A DNA stretch of 21,515 nt from Coptodactyla brooksi (Eukaryota; Arthropoda; Insecta; Coleoptera; Scarabaeidae), in contig JAWQRM010000557.1 of the NCBI GenBank assembly GCA_033557675.1, positions 1 to 21,515 on the forward strand. Direction: 5' to 3'. The position numbers were made by a program, and so were the translations under genes. Positions 1 through 8,672 of the stretch are shown here, one piece after another. Each line of letters begins with the position of its first letter. Positions within the stretch are counted from its first letter, which is position 1. Below the pieces are notes generated by a model. That model saw nothing but the letters and a program-made list of their open reading frames with translations, did not search any database and was not told where the DNA came from.

Positions 1-2078
1 CACACTTCCCAGGCTCGACTTATCTCCCAAAAAGCACAAAGAAAGCCGGTTAGACATTGCAAACCCCTTTGAGAGGGCAAACAAGGACAACTGGTTACTT
101 GCAGTGCAAATCATTAATCAATCAAAAATTAACTGAGCAGCAAATAAATTTACACCGTTTAAATCTGCCGGGAAAGATGAAATTTTCCCAGCACTTATAC
201 AACAGGGAATTAAGCTCTCTGTTAGCATCTCCAGTTTGCACACTGTATAGAGCTAGCTTGGCGCTGGTTCTTATGCCAGCGCCATGGGTATGGAGGGAAG
301 TAAAACAAATAAATACTAATACGTCTATCAACCTGGAAAATCTTGCGAGCTTGCGGTCCGCAAAGTGGTCCGCAAAACAAGACACGATAAGGGCCAAAGA
401 AACGGTACTCGGTATGTTCGTAGATATTGCAGGGGCGTTTGATAACACAATCCCTAAATCTATTAAAAAAGCTGTGAGGAACAAAGGGGTACATTCCGCC
501 ATGTGCAGGTAGATAACCCATGTGCTGGAACATAGAGAAATATATGCTACGGTGAATTCAGCAACCGTAAGAGTGTGCGCCACGCGATGATGCCCACAGC
601 GAGGAGTTCTCTCAACCCTGCTGTGGTGTCTGGTTGTGGAAGACCTCCTGAAAGGCCTGGAGGCTGCAGGTTACATGGCCATAGGCAATGCCGATGACAT
701 AGTCATTATGACCAGCGGAAATTTTGGAGGAACCGTGTCAGAAATGATGCAAGCGGCTCCAAAACTTGTAGAAAAGTAATGCACAAGAGAAGGGCTGTCC
801 GTGAACCCGGCAAACACCACTCTTGTACCATTCACAAAGAGAAGAAAGCAAGACGAGAGGAACATGGTATACCTTATATGACATACCGCTAAGTGGGAGA
901 AGTTAAATATCTAGTAAACAAAACAGTCAACAGGGCTACAAAGGCACTGTGAACCTGCAGAAGAGTGTTCGGAAAGAAATGGGGCATTACATCCAAGATG
1001 ATTCACTGGATATACACCGTAATGGTAATACCCATGGTAACATATGCAACCCTGGTGTGGTGGCCTAGAACACTACTCAGAGACTGCAGGCCAAAAACCT
1101 ACTAGACTACAACGCCTAGCATGTCTTGGCATAACTGGAGCAATGTCGACGACACCGACAGCTGCCATGGAAATCCTGCTGAACCTGCCGCCACTACATC
1201 TTGTGGTGCAAGCAAACTCCTTAGGCGGGGCGTACGGGCTTAAAAGTTACTTACATAAAGAAAACAGGAGATGTGGGCATGCAACCATCTTCCGCAAAAT
1301 TTAACAGAATACCATACTAAGCATGCGATCTGACAGAATCCAAAGATCATATACCATTACTAAAATCTTTGGGATTATCATACCAGCAAGGGAAGAATGG
1401 GCACACAAATCAATAAAATTAAACAGGTTAGTGTTTTATACGGTCGGCTCAAAAAATCCGCAAGGAAGCGGAGGAAGGATATGCAGTCCAAGCGTACTGA
1501 GACTTGCCGTGAACCTCAGGATACATACAACGGTATTCCAAGCAGAATTATATGCAATATTAACTTGCTGTCAGGCACTACTGGACACGAACTATAAAAA
1601 TAGCAGAATTTACATAGTTACTGACAGTCAGGCAGCTTTGAAGACAGGCATTTCAGGGCATTTCAGGCACTGAAAAAGCAGACAACCTGGCCAAACAGGG
1701 ACGTCGTCAGCTATTCACTAGCCCAGAGCCAGCTCTCCCCGTATCATATGAGAGAGGCAGAGCTGAGATCAAAGGCTTACTAAAACAGTGGTATAAGAAC
1801 TACTGGAGGGAATCCCCGGGACAGGAGACCGCAAAGGCGATCCTCGACGGGCCCTCTCAAACCCAAACAAACTCCTTACTGCAGATGAGTAAGAAGGGCG
1901 TCAAATTGGGGGGTGTGGTGAAGAGGAGGAAACCTCGGCCCGCATAATATGCTACTGTGAGACATTCACTCGCAGCAGACATAGCATTCTAGGGACAGGA
2001 AAGCTAAGCCCAAAGCAGCTAAACCTGGCCCAGCCAAGGATGATCCTAGACTTTATTAAAGAAACAGGGTTCCTATAG
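1..2078 (+). pseudogene. Decayed LOA-like non-LTR retrotransposon (RT + RNase H), 5' truncated by window
   Basis: This is the remnant of a LINE polyprotein that copied its RNA into DNA at the insertion site. Reading across several frames, I see the RT entry segment (FKSAGKDEIFPAL, near 154-192), motif A as FVDIAGAFDN (near 415-445), a motif B remnant (PQRGVLS, near 595-615) and motif C as NADD (Asp codons at 693-698) where YADD is expected. Conserved palm text follows (GLSVNPA, TTLVPFTKRRKQDERN). An RNase H domain lies at 1430-1660 with QAELYAILT and TDSQAAL, but its first motif reads YTVGSK instead of the usual TDGS, so one catalytic Asp is Val. The C-terminal tail (CETFTRSRHSILG) ends at the TAG at 2076-2078. 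Stops and frameshifts are numerous, and there is a short tandem duplication (gcatttcagg) near 1648-1668. Having RNase H after RT and the wording around motif A favour the LOA clade. R1 or Jockey relatives are the alternatives. It cannot be functional. Confidence 0.85.
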
Positions 2079-2100
2079 ATTGGGGAAACAACTAGATGCC

Positions 2101-2395
2101 GTAGCTATATTTCTGATACGGGCCCTCTCCTTGTTTTACCTAACTGAATTAAGTGGAAAGTTTACTAAACGGTGAACTAAAAAATATAAACTAGCCATTT
2201 TTCGCTATACGCAATGAGAGGAATCGACAGTACCTATATGTTGCGGCGTTTTTCATGTATACGTCAAATTCTAATCTAGTTACCTTACTATTATTTCTAA
2301 TGAGTAAGGTATCTAGAAATGGTAATGCCCCATTGTTCTCTATTTCATATGTAAATTTTATAGTAGGGAATCGTGAATTTAATTAAATTTAATTG
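2101..2395 (-). pseudogene. Penelope-like element fragment, C-terminal part of reverse transcriptase
   Basis: Read on the minus strand from about 2365, the translation gives IKFTYEIENNGALPFLDTLL, then FDVYMKNAATYRY, then DSSHC, KMASLYFLVHRLVNFPLN and NKERARIRNIA. This order (ENNG.LPFLD, then Y.K...T.RY, then S.H, then HRL..FPL) is the known signature downstream of the catalytic palm in Penelope-like reverse transcriptases. One frameshift (near 2217-2225) and two in-frame stops (near 2206 and 2146) break it. It stops abruptly at 2101, 23 bases past the stop codon of the LOA-like element. The opposite end, near 2395, abuts a second PLE copy on the other strand. It covers only about 95 residues, so it is a fragment. 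Confidence 0.8.
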
Positions 2396-2505
2396 TGCAC
2401 AGCAAAAAATGGCTAATTTACATTTTTAGTCCACCGTTTAGTAAACTTTCCACTTAGTTCCCTTAGGTATAACAAGGAGAGAGACCGTGTCAGGAATATA
2501 GCTAC
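2101..2505. repeat. ~115 bp inverted repeat formed by head-to-head PLE copies
   Basis: The left arm, about 2101-2215, and the right arm, about 2392-2505, are reverse complements with scattered mismatches. For example gtagctata at 2101-2109 matches tatagctac at 2497-2505, and aagtggaaagtttactaaac at 2151-2170 matches gtttagtaaactttccactt at 2436-2455. Both arms encode the same PLE RT segment, so the repeat comes from two PLE copies rather than from transposon terminal repeats. The ~175 bp spacer holds further minus-strand PLE RT sequence and a small internal 9 bp hairpin (taccttact / agtaaggta). Confidence 0.85.
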
Positions 2506-3030
2506 TAACAACGAATACGACAAAGAACTAGTAGATATGTTAATTAATCGCTATAAATTTAAGAAAAGCTTGGAGGATACCACGTTTTTTCAATAAGAAC
2601 AGCATATTCTAAAATATGTTTCGTTGCCTTTCTCTACCATAAATTTACCAGAGGTCTTCCAAAAATTTTTAATTAAGTAGGCATAAAAGTAGCTTTTCGG
2701 TGGAATAACACTTTAAAAACACTTTTAGGTAATCCAAAGGATAAAGTAAATATATTTGAAAAGAGTGGTATTTATGAAATAAGTTGTAGGCAAACAGTCC
2801 TTACAAACGAGGTTTAAAGAGCATGTGGCTCTTATTAGTGTAGAAAGCGTGAGATTACTCAGAAAAATATATCCAACAATAGTTGCTTGGATGTATTTGA
2901 GAGTTTAGAACTCATTAAATGCAAAAACACAATTAATAAAGACTGAGGAGTGATACTGCACAGTCCACTGTATAACTTACAATTTTTATAGGTTCAAGAA
3001 CACACCCTCTAAAAATAAAAATGCACTTAA
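2392..3030 (+). pseudogene. Penelope-like element fragment: RT end, thumb and damaged GIY-YIG endonuclease
   Basis: The plus strand begins with the same segment as the minus-strand copy (KMANLHF, then LVHRLVNFPLSSLRYNKERD and VRNIATNNEYDKELVDMLIN). It continues into the PLE thumb (KYVSLPF near 2612; NNTLK near 2704; NPKDKV near 2731) and then the GIY-YIG nuclease entry SGIYEIS at 2764-2784. The YIG half of the motif is missing: after SCRQT the reading jumps frame to LQTRFKEHVALI near 2801-2840, consistent with a small deletion. Later text NNSCLDVFESLELIKCKN (near 2875-2930) fits the end of the nuclease domain. Known PLEs pair a telomerase-like RT with this nuclease for target-primed integration. 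Multiple frameshifts and stops mean this copy is dead. The family call is firm because the thumb and nuclease motifs occur in the expected order and spacing. Confidence 0.85.
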
Positions 3031-3059
3031 TGGTTTCGTTGTGTCGCGTAACTCATAGC

Positions 3060-3180
3060 AGGGAATAACAGCTGGTCGCCAACCCTTAGTATATAATAAA
3101 ATGGATCGTCGGCGAAATGCGCGTCGAGCAATTAATTTATTGCTTTGGTGAAGTGGTAACCAATGATTAACTCCTTCTCA
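3060..3180 (+). other. PLE 3' region with degenerate hammerhead-like motif
   Basis: This lies just downstream of the PLE nuclease remnant and shares sequence with 5975-6105: gcggtcgcc/gatcgcc-type text, then ggcgaaatgcgcgtc at 3112-3126 against ggcgaaacgtgcgtc at 6026-6040, then gctttggtgaagtggtaacc against gttttggtgtagtagtgac. In this copy the CTGANGA core strand is not recognisable, so if the element once carried a hammerhead ribozyme it is destroyed here. Its position after the nuclease fits the terminal repeat (pLTR) region of a PLE. Confidence 0.5.
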
Positions 3181-4080
3181 CTATCGGGAACAGCATTATG
3201 TTTCGGGATAGGTATTATCCCGAATATAGCTTTCAAACGGAAATAATTTCACCGCTACATCACATATTATTTCCTATGAAAACCAACAATGATTTAGCCA
3301 TCATTGGTAAATTACTAAGCATGTCATAGCTTATACTATACAGCCCTGTGGATGAAAATTTCCTGTGGCTAAGTGATCTAACTCATTCATAATGAAAGGT
3401 TTCAAGATAAAATAATCAGAGAGTTTTTGTAATTCTATGCGATTGTTGGGAACAAACGCTGGAGACAACTTTTAAATCGGAGTCATTGTTCAAATTCTTA
3501 CAATATTCTTTTCACTTACTGCGTCTTTTGATAGAAATCTATTTGCGCATCCAATTCATTTGCGCATCTAAAAATGCATGCTTCACATACCCCTTCTGTC
3601 AGTAAACGTTTGGCTAAAATCAAAGTGTCTATATTATGTATCTTTAAAGACGGAAGAAACAAAAATGCATTACACGAATTTTTTACTTAATTCTTAAAAA
3701 GGCAACCAAATAAAAATGAACGAGCTGCAGATGGCAAAAGATCATAGAAAACGGTGATCAATATATCATTGATTCAAGGTAATTTTATGTGCTCTCAATA
3801 GATTGTTTTATTCCACTCTGAAAAACCAAACGAACTGATTTGCCAACCCAATACTTTATTCAAAATGTAATAACTTTATTCAAAAGTCGTTTGCACTCAT
3901 TCTTGCAAAAGTTTTAAAATAGTTCCATTATCTGTACTATAAGCTGTCGTTGCAGTTACCCGATACCTTGCAATATACAAGCGACTAGGAACAGATGTCA
4001 TTTTAATTGTTTTGACGTAGGCACTTTATCGCATGCTGCAGTAACCGCAACGAATGCGGTTTTGTAGTGTATAGGAAAAG
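3181..4080. other. AT-rich stretch without recognisable genes
   Basis: No coding similarity was seen on either strand. It contains one short hairpin (ttcgggata at 3202-3210 with tatcccgaa at 3216-3224) and an imperfect one around 3283-3302 (caatgat / atcattg). It is probably decayed repeat or intergenic DNA. Confidence 0.5.
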
Positions 4081-4085
4081 TATAT

Positions 4086-4140
4086 AATAACGTAAATTAA
4101 TATCATCCTGGATTACAGGACGATATTAATTGACGTTATT
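4086..4140. repeat. 25 bp inverted repeat with 5-base loop
   Basis: The arms 4086-4110 and 4116-4140 are reverse complements with only two mismatches, around the loop gatta. The 55 bp total is short for a miRNA precursor. It could be a miniature palindromic transposon remnant or a structured non-coding site. Confidence 0.8.
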
Positions 4141-4184
4141 GTTATGTAGCGTACGTATTACTCGGATCTATATATACTAAATAT

Positions 4185-4280
4185 ATCGCCACTTCGAATC
4201 GCCACAGCTATTTTTGCGAAATATCTGCAACCTTTCGCTTTCACGGTGAGTACTCTAACAGCTGAGCTATCCGAGACTGC
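4185..4280 (-). other. tRNA-like / tRNA-derived SINE head fragment
   Basis: On the minus strand, from 4280 down, the sequence reads like the first half of a tRNA: tagctcagctgttagagta matches the A-box / D-arm consensus. It is followed by an anticodon-arm-like segment (tcaccgtgaaagcg) and the variable-to-T-arm stretch aaaggttgcaga. The T-arm is then interrupted by about 25 bases before gattcgaag, which resembles a displaced B box. The anticodon loop lacks the usual U33 and the T-arm is broken, so I do not call a functional tRNA. A tRNA-derived SINE remnant or tRNA pseudogene is most likely. No typical SINE tail was recognised. Confidence 0.45.
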
Positions 4281-4449
4281 TTTCTGTATACTTTACTACA
4301 AACGCTTCGACATTATTTGCTGCGAAGTTACATGCCGCTTGATGCACTCAACAAGAGCATTGAGCATGAAGTAGTGCAACAACTGTATGAGAAAATCATA
4401 TTTTTTGTTCCGTAGTACTACGTTCTACAGAAAGCTTACTCGGATATTA

Positions 4450-4496
4450 CATATTGATTTATGTTTATATGCGAGAATTAAACATAAATCAATATG
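4450..4496. repeat. Perfect 18 bp inverted repeat
   Basis: The arm catattgatttatgttta at 4450-4467 is exactly complementary to 4479-4496, with an 11-base loop (4468-4478). Perfection in otherwise decayed DNA suggests recent origin or repair by gene conversion between arms. It is not within any recognised gene. Confidence 0.85.
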
Positions 4497-4499
4497 CTT

Positions 4500-5390
4500 C
4501 TAACAAAAAGGTGCACAAACTTTTGCAGGCAAATTTAACCATACATACAGAAGGAAGTTGAATGAATTTGTGATTGTCCAAAACCAAACAGAAAAACTAC
4601 TATGGGGGAAAGATGATATTAAAAATTCCAAATATTTGACAAAGAAAGTTTGAGAATACTCATAGAGATGGGGAAAAATGTAAGACGAAAGAAATAGAAA
4701 GACTAAATAATAAATCCCGAAAGAAATGGTGATATTTTGTTAAGCAATAAGTGTAAAACTTACTTCTCGACACCTCAAGATATAACAGGTATTGAATATG
4801 ATGCTGAACAAACAAGGTGAGAAGCCACAAGTATATTGTGTACCATACGTCAAGACGAAACCTTGGTTAACCGAAACCTATATACTTTAAGTGTACTCGT
4901 GTACTGAATAAAATATTGTGGAATATTTAAATGAACTGTTTATGGTGAATGAAAGAATAACCTTTACATGGAAAAGTCTATATTTTTGCAGGTTTTGTTA
5001 ATTTTGCTCTACTATTAAATTACATTGAGCTGTAAAAGAGAAGTCTATTGTAAAACCTAACAACAATAGTCCATAGGTTTATAGAAAATAATTGGAAATG
5101 TATTATAGAAATCTGTATGTACATTTTAAATAACCAGACGTCTGTTTAGTATATTATTATTAGTATATAGTCAACCAAGAACACCGCAGGAAAATAAGTA
5201 TCAAGAATATTCATACATCTTCAAAAAATATAATTTATAGGCTATGCTGAAATTATGACATGAATATTATATTCAACTTTGTGATGTTAATAGGTATTTA
5301 AATGAATTTTTTAATGAAGTATTTTTTAGGTATTTAAAGCACAGTAAAAATAATGTTTAAGACTAATTATGAACTAACTAATTATATTAC
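4500..5390. other. AT-rich stretch without recognisable genes
   Basis: No gene was recognised. The only internal structure I can support is the dispersed repeat copy at 4909-5012, listed separately. Base composition becomes very AT-rich toward the microsatellite at 5397. Confidence 0.5.
4909..5012 (+). repeat. Dispersed repeat, copy A
   Basis: Two words occur here in the same order as at 6152-6230. The first is tggaatattta.at followed by ctgttt (4919-4941 against 6161-6183). The second is gttttgttaattttgctct (4992-5010) against gttttattaattttgctct (6210-6228). The spacer between the words differs in length. The family is unknown. Copy B lies about 40 bases downstream of a PLE 3' fragment, so a PLE-associated repeat is possible. 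Confidence 0.5.
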
Positions 5391-5394
5391 ATAG

Positions 5395-5396
<2 letters not shown>

Positions 5397-5427
<31 letters not shown>
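5397..5427. repeat. (AT)15 microsatellite
   Basis: An uninterrupted AT dinucleotide run of 15 units plus one A. It is likely polymorphic in length. Confidence 0.95.
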
Positions 5428-5430
<3 letters not shown>

Positions 5431-5829
5431 TACATATTTACATAGAAATTTACGCGATTATTAATTTTAATTGCAAATTTTACGATGCCATTCATTCTTG
5501 CTACATTATGGTAATTAGTTTTTGAATAACATGTTTCTTTAATTGCCAAAAAATATAAAACTTTTCCCAAGTAAGTGATCATTGTTTTAACCATTACAAT
5601 GCTGGTATTGGAGTTTATTTTTAAGGTTAGAATAAACCCCTAATAAATATCTACTCGTAATACAATTACAACTTAAACTTCGAACAAATATTAAGTAATA
5701 AGTATAACAAGGTTTGTCACCTTATATTCCATCTTTCTATGTCCTACCCGCTCTCCACATTCATACTGTGTATAGAGAGTACTGAAGGAGACAAACACGC
5801 CATTGGTTAGACAATTATTTCAAAATACT

Positions 5830-6110
5830 TCAACTACTCTTTCTTGCAAGGGCCGTCACCTATGAAACCTAATGAGCAAGGAGAGCATATTTTGATGTCC
5901 GCTAGTACTCCAGATCGAGGATCATATACCACAATGAGCTTAATTGAGGATTTTTGGAACCTTTGGCTTAGTAACAAAGTTGATCGCCGTTTGTTGCTAG
6001 CGCTTCTGAAGATGCTGACTTGATCGGCGAAACGTGCGTCAAGGAAAGTAAACTTTTCGGTTTTGGTGTAGTAGTGACAATTATTTAAATTTTCTCCCAA
6101 TGAACTTGTT
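5830..6110 (+). mobile_element. Second Penelope-like 3' region fragment
   Basis: The 3' half (5975-6105) is homologous to 3060-3180, which directly follows a PLE nuclease remnant, so this is inferred to be the 3' terminal region of another PLE copy. No RT or nuclease coding sequence was recognised in front of it, so the element is heavily 5' truncated. It contains the hammerhead-like core described at 6003-6043. An 88-codon open stretch on the minus strand across this fragment looks like chance. Confidence 0.5.
6003..6043 (+). ncRNA. Hammerhead-ribozyme-like core in PLE 3' region
   Basis: The three conserved strands of a hammerhead self-cleaving RNA are visible in order: CTGAAGA (6006-6012, consensus CUGANGA), GAAA (6029-6032) and the cleavage triplet GTC (6038-6040). 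Helix II is GCTGA / TCGGC (6014-6018 / 6024-6028) with loop cttga. Helix III is minimal (AC / GT closing gtgc or a very tight loop). Helix I has CTT / AAG (6003-6005 / 6041-6043). Beyond an internal loop, GTTT near 5990 could pair with AAAC near 6050. One imperfection is an unpaired T (6013) between CTGAAGA and helix II. Penelope-like elements are known to carry hammerheads with very short helix III, which supports the call. Cleavage activity cannot be judged from sequence. Confidence 0.45.
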
Positions 6111-6151
6111 AAACGAAATACCTGTATCCTATACAGGTTTATCGACCGTAT

Positions 6152-6230
6152 AAAATCTTATGGAATATTTAGATTATCTGTTTGTTATTGATTCTGGAAC
6201 GTAAGGAAGTTTTATTAATTTTGCTCTAGT
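6152..6230 (+). repeat. Dispersed repeat, copy B
   Basis: Partner of the repeat at 4909-5012, sharing two conserved words in the same order. Just before it, 6121-6137 is a small palindrome (cctgtat / atacagg around cct). Confidence 0.5.
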
Positions 6231-7835
6231 GCTACGAAAGCCTAATCATTCTAGTAAATTGATAATAATATGTTATTTCGTAGCGAATAATGAAACCGTT
6301 GTTAGTTATGGTATTTAAGCAGTAACTCAAAAGAATTCTATATTGTAGATAAATATTTAACACTTGGGTGGTAAACTTGAAGTTCAAAATTTCATGCTTA
6401 GCAATGTTTTTGTTGTCTTTGCAAAAACACGGTTGGGTTTTTGTAAAACAAGTGGTTTATATTCGAACCGATGCGGTTAGGTACCTTTGCAATTAGATAA
6501 TAATCTTTGTTTTGAAATGGAGAGATGGTGGTAGTTTTCGCAACTTAGCTTAACCTAGTAATATTGATGGTATATTCGCCATCTGAAAATGTTCATAATT
6601 TTTATCCCTATTCGATACAAATAGTGTCGAAAACGCACAAAGAGTGTGTTTTCGAGTGTATGTGTAGACCGCCAGGTACTACTGCAAATGCTACTAGACT
6701 GCTACAAAGTAGAACTAGAAGAAACAGTAGAAAGTTATTACAGCCATATCCCAACGATATGTAGCACATGATCGCACGTACTCATAAATGACCGTGCTAG
6801 AAGGAAACGATTCCAGGAGTACAAGTGCCAATATTGGGATCAATTCAGTAGTTCGAAATTTAGATTTCGGTATTTTTAATTTACGTCTCCTTATCATAAA
6901 ATGAAAATCACTACGCAAAGGATTTTTCTTGAACTTTTTAAACACATTTTAGCTTTGTGACAAATTATACTATCTATTAATGCAGATAACCATTACAAAA
7001 ATATCGATTAGTGTACATTTTTAGTGATTTTTCTCATATTATTTTAGTATTGGTCGGGGTTCTGTTTTGTTTATTAGCTAATCCTAGAGAAAGCATGAAA
7101 TTAAACATTTCATGAGACTTTTGATTTCAACCGCAACGTATGTTGACTCTTTTTCAATGGATCGAGCGATAGCCTACTTGATACACTTTGATTATATTTG
7201 GTTCTAATCCCGCTGTATTGGAACATCTTTGACGGTCAGTTCACGTGCTGAAGAAGTACCCGTAAATAAGCTTTATGTTTATTGCGTTTGATTCCATTGT
7301 AATTTGTTGCCTTTGCTGAAAGACAGTATCGAATATGTTTGATCCTTAACTTGCGCTATCGTTGTTAACACGACTGACTTTGGAAGATATTTAAACGCAA
7401 TAATTGATGTATTTAGTGCAAATGTTATGAATGTTTCTAAATAGCTGCTATATTCAGAATCTATATGTTTAAGTTTATAAGTTAAGTTACTGCTAAATTA
7501 TATTTTCATTGCATCACCAAAAAGTTCTCACACATCGTCTATATTGTATTATTATTCCCAATTAGCAAACCATTGTTTATTTAATAAATTAAGTAAAAAA
7601 TGCTTATCAAATAAAATTCATGTCAAATTATCTAGAAAATTAGAGCAATCTCCAAAATTTTACGAATTTTCCTTTCTAGGTATTTTAGGTATATGTCACT
7701 TGTAGATTAAAGAAAATGGAATTACGGTATATTAGACCGTAAAGGATATTTTAAAGATAGATATTTTAAATTGAATATAAAATGAAAAATAAAATAAACA
7801 AAGTTTATTTAGTATTTAAATAAAGACAAAAAGAT
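6231..7835. other. AT-rich stretch without recognisable genes
   Basis: No convincing coding sequence. Small hairpins are present: cgaaaacgcac / gtgtgttttcg near 6630-6656 and catgaaat / atttcatg near 7094-7114. A tgggttctaatcc-type B-box-like word near 7199-7211 has no convincing A box in front of it. Two open stretches of 66 and 76 codons (6564-6764 + and 6715-6945 -) show no family resemblance. Confidence 0.45.
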
Positions 7836-7932
7836 AATGTTTATGTTTTTGGGGTTGTAGGGCATGTTCAATAGGAACTGTTAGAAAAGTTCCTATCGAA
7901 CACGGCCCTACAACCCGAAAAATATAAATATT
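7836..7932. repeat. 97-nt near-perfect hairpin (~44 bp stem, 8-base loop)
   Basis: The arms 7836-7879 and 7888-7932 are reverse complements, with a handful of mismatches and one extra base in the right arm. The core ggttgtagggc near the base and ataggaact / agttcctat next to the loop are exact. The loop is gttagaaa. Size and shape would suit either a palindromic MITE or a miRNA-like precursor. The inner motif gggcc.tgttcgatagga resembles DNA-transposon ends, which favours the MITE reading, but no clear target duplication is visible. Confidence 0.8.
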
Positions 7933-8587
7933 AATTATGCCGGCCGTACACTCTATAAAAAACCAACTCTTTAGGAGATACTTATCTTCTCGAATTCATT
8001 AAAAAATATATGTCGATTATTGTTCATTTTCATAGTTAACGTCAAAAATATATGTTTCGTGCTGAATAAAATTTAAAAGGCTCTGCCAGCAGCATTTTAT
8101 TAATATTAGTATGTTGAACGTCACCTAAACAACAGAATTTGCTTAATCTTCTCTCATTTCTCCACACAGTTGATCAGACCTTTACAAACAGTTAAGGAAT
8201 GTTTAATGATGTAAGTCGTTAGTTAACATAATACCAACGTACATGGTGAACGTTAGGCAATAAGTATGTAAGAATACAGAGATATGCTTTGTTTTCATAG
8301 ATAACTAATGGAGTTTATTGCGGTTTTGAACCTTGTGTTGTTTGTCTTTCTTAATTGCCGACCTCGATTTTATATAAGACCTTTATATGTCTTCGTAGTG
8401 TAGGTGTAGATTTCGTGAATTCAGTTGGCCCCATTACATAATTGAAGAAACTAGTTTTATCGCAATCGAAGTAGAGTGAACCGCAAACGGCGTAATTACT
8501 TCACAGTTTTATGTCTTCTTATAACAGTATTTTCTAATAAAGCTATGTAATAGACTGTCTTACAAAATACAGTCAAAATATAAAATT

Positions 8588-8654
8588 ATGGACAAGAAAC
8601 AAATGTCCATGTAGCTCTGTAGCGTCATCAAATTTTTGATAACGCTATAGAGCT
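8588..8654. repeat. Two adjacent short hairpins
   Basis: The first is atggac / gtccat around an 11-base loop (8588-8610). The second is a near-perfect palindrome at 8613-8654, with 20 bp arms (agctctgtagcgtcatcaaa against tttgataacgctatagagct), two mismatches and a two-base centre. Both mismatches would be G-U wobbles in RNA. Confidence 0.75.
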
Positions 8655-8672
8655 TCCAAAACTTTGATTCGA

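Noticed and set aside
122..583. Minus-strand open stretch of 153 codons
   Set aside because: It is antisense to the plus-strand LOA-like RT, whose motif A lies in this interval.
2101..2505. Stand-alone MITE with ~115 bp terminal inverted repeats
   Set aside because: Both arms and the spacer translate as Penelope-like RT in the expected order, so the repeat is explained by two PLE copies; no target duplication was found.
4086..4140. miRNA precursor
   Set aside because: The stem is only 25 bp with a 5-base loop, too short for a typical animal precursor.
4185..4280. Functional tRNA gene on the minus strand
   Set aside because: The A box is good, but the anticodon loop lacks U33 and the T-arm is interrupted, so only a tRNA-like fragment is reported.
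5834..6100. 88-codon open stretch on minus
   Set aside because: It overlaps a repeat region homologous to a PLE 3' end on the other strand and shows no domain; most likely chance.
7140..7215. Second tRNA-derived SINE
   Set aside because: A B-box-like ggttctaatcc is present, but the upstream sequence does not give a convincing A box or a D-arm at the right distance.
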